33,049 nucleotides of DNA from Bacillus timonensis (GTDB lineage Bacteria > Bacillota > Bacilli > Bacillales > Bacillaceae_L), in assembly GCF_004799755.1 (NCBI RefSeq), contig NZ_SLUB01000052.1, positions 1-33,049 of the forward strand, given 5' to 3'. The notes beneath the pieces were generated by a model. The model had not been told where the DNA came from. It did no database searches and saw only the letters and a program-made list of their open reading frames with translations. Below are positions 33,008-33,049 of this stretch, piece after piece (the first letter of the stretch is position 1; each line of letters starts with the position of its first letter). The translations under genes were made by a program, and so were the position numbers.

Positions 33008-33049
33008 GGTTGTTGATTTCCGCTGCAGGTACTCGCTTTCCGCGGGCGG
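33008..33049. repeat. Left end of a dispersed Bacillaceae intergenic repeat
   Basis: The last bases (TTTCCGCTGCAGG, then GCTTTCCGCGGGCGG) are GC-rich, unlike the flanking DNA. They match from memory the start of a repeat scattered between genes in many Bacillus genomes. The window ends inside it. Confidence 0.5.

Overview
The window looks like a chromosome segment from a low-GC, endospore-forming Firmicute of the family Bacillaceae. The evidence is AGGAGG-type ribosome binding sites, sigma-A promoters of TTGaca/TATAAT type, frequent TTG and GTG starts, a T-box leader, and gene order matching Bacillus subtilis: ddl-murF-cshA-ydbS-ydbT-rhomboid-acpS-ydcC-alr-ndoAI-ndoA-sigB-tex. No rRNA, tRNA, insertion sequence with a transposase, prophage or CRISPR array was recognised.

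Layout. 1-900: the end of a 53-bp tandem array, then a short transcription unit with a hairpin leader, a 22-codon upstream ORF and a Gre-like transcription factor. 866-2941: tyrosyl-tRNA synthetase of TyrZ type behind a T-box, with a 104-bp tandem repeat array of hairpins between the T-box terminator and the gene. 2940-5460: a CAP-domain lipoprotein and a DUF3231 protein on the minus strand, a KynB-like cyclase, and a small frameshifted gene. 5557-10983: a GlcNAc utilisation locus (PTS transporter nagE, nagA, nagB, nagR and a TIM-barrel protein of unknown function) with two matching NagR operators. 10968-14009: a VanZ-like protein, a membrane rhodanese, a MerR regulator with an apparent start-proximal frameshift, and a CNNM/CBS transporter. 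14029-16973: a helically phased hexamer repeat, ddl, murF and a 34-residue membrane peptide. 17094-24689: an esterase, the cold-shock RNA helicase cshA, PH-domain proteins ydbS/ydbT, a rhomboid protease, acpS and the lipoprotein ydcC. 24931-27355: a secreted M6 metalloprotease (immune inhibitor A). 27441-32983: alr, the EndoAI/EndoA antitoxin-toxin pair, a SigB-like sigma factor and tex. The right edge enters a GC-rich intergenic repeat.

How the genes work together. NagE imports and phosphorylates GlcNAc, NagA deacetylates it, NagB converts GlcN6P to Fru6P plus ammonia, and NagR represses at two sites, one over the nagE -10 box. Alr, Ddl and MurF carry out consecutive steps that make and attach D-Ala-D-Ala in peptidoglycan synthesis.

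Most notable. (1) The SigB homologue sits in its usual place between ndoA and tex, but all rsb regulators that normally surround it are missing. (2) A structured repeat element lies upstream of both acpS and alr. Its nested hairpin occurs three times with compensatory base changes, so a fold is being conserved. (3) Three unrelated intergenic repeat arrays (53 bp, 104 bp and about 20.6 bp periods) are present. (4) A Gre-like gene has a hairpin leader and an overlapping small ORF. All calls rest on reading the sequence; no database search was run.
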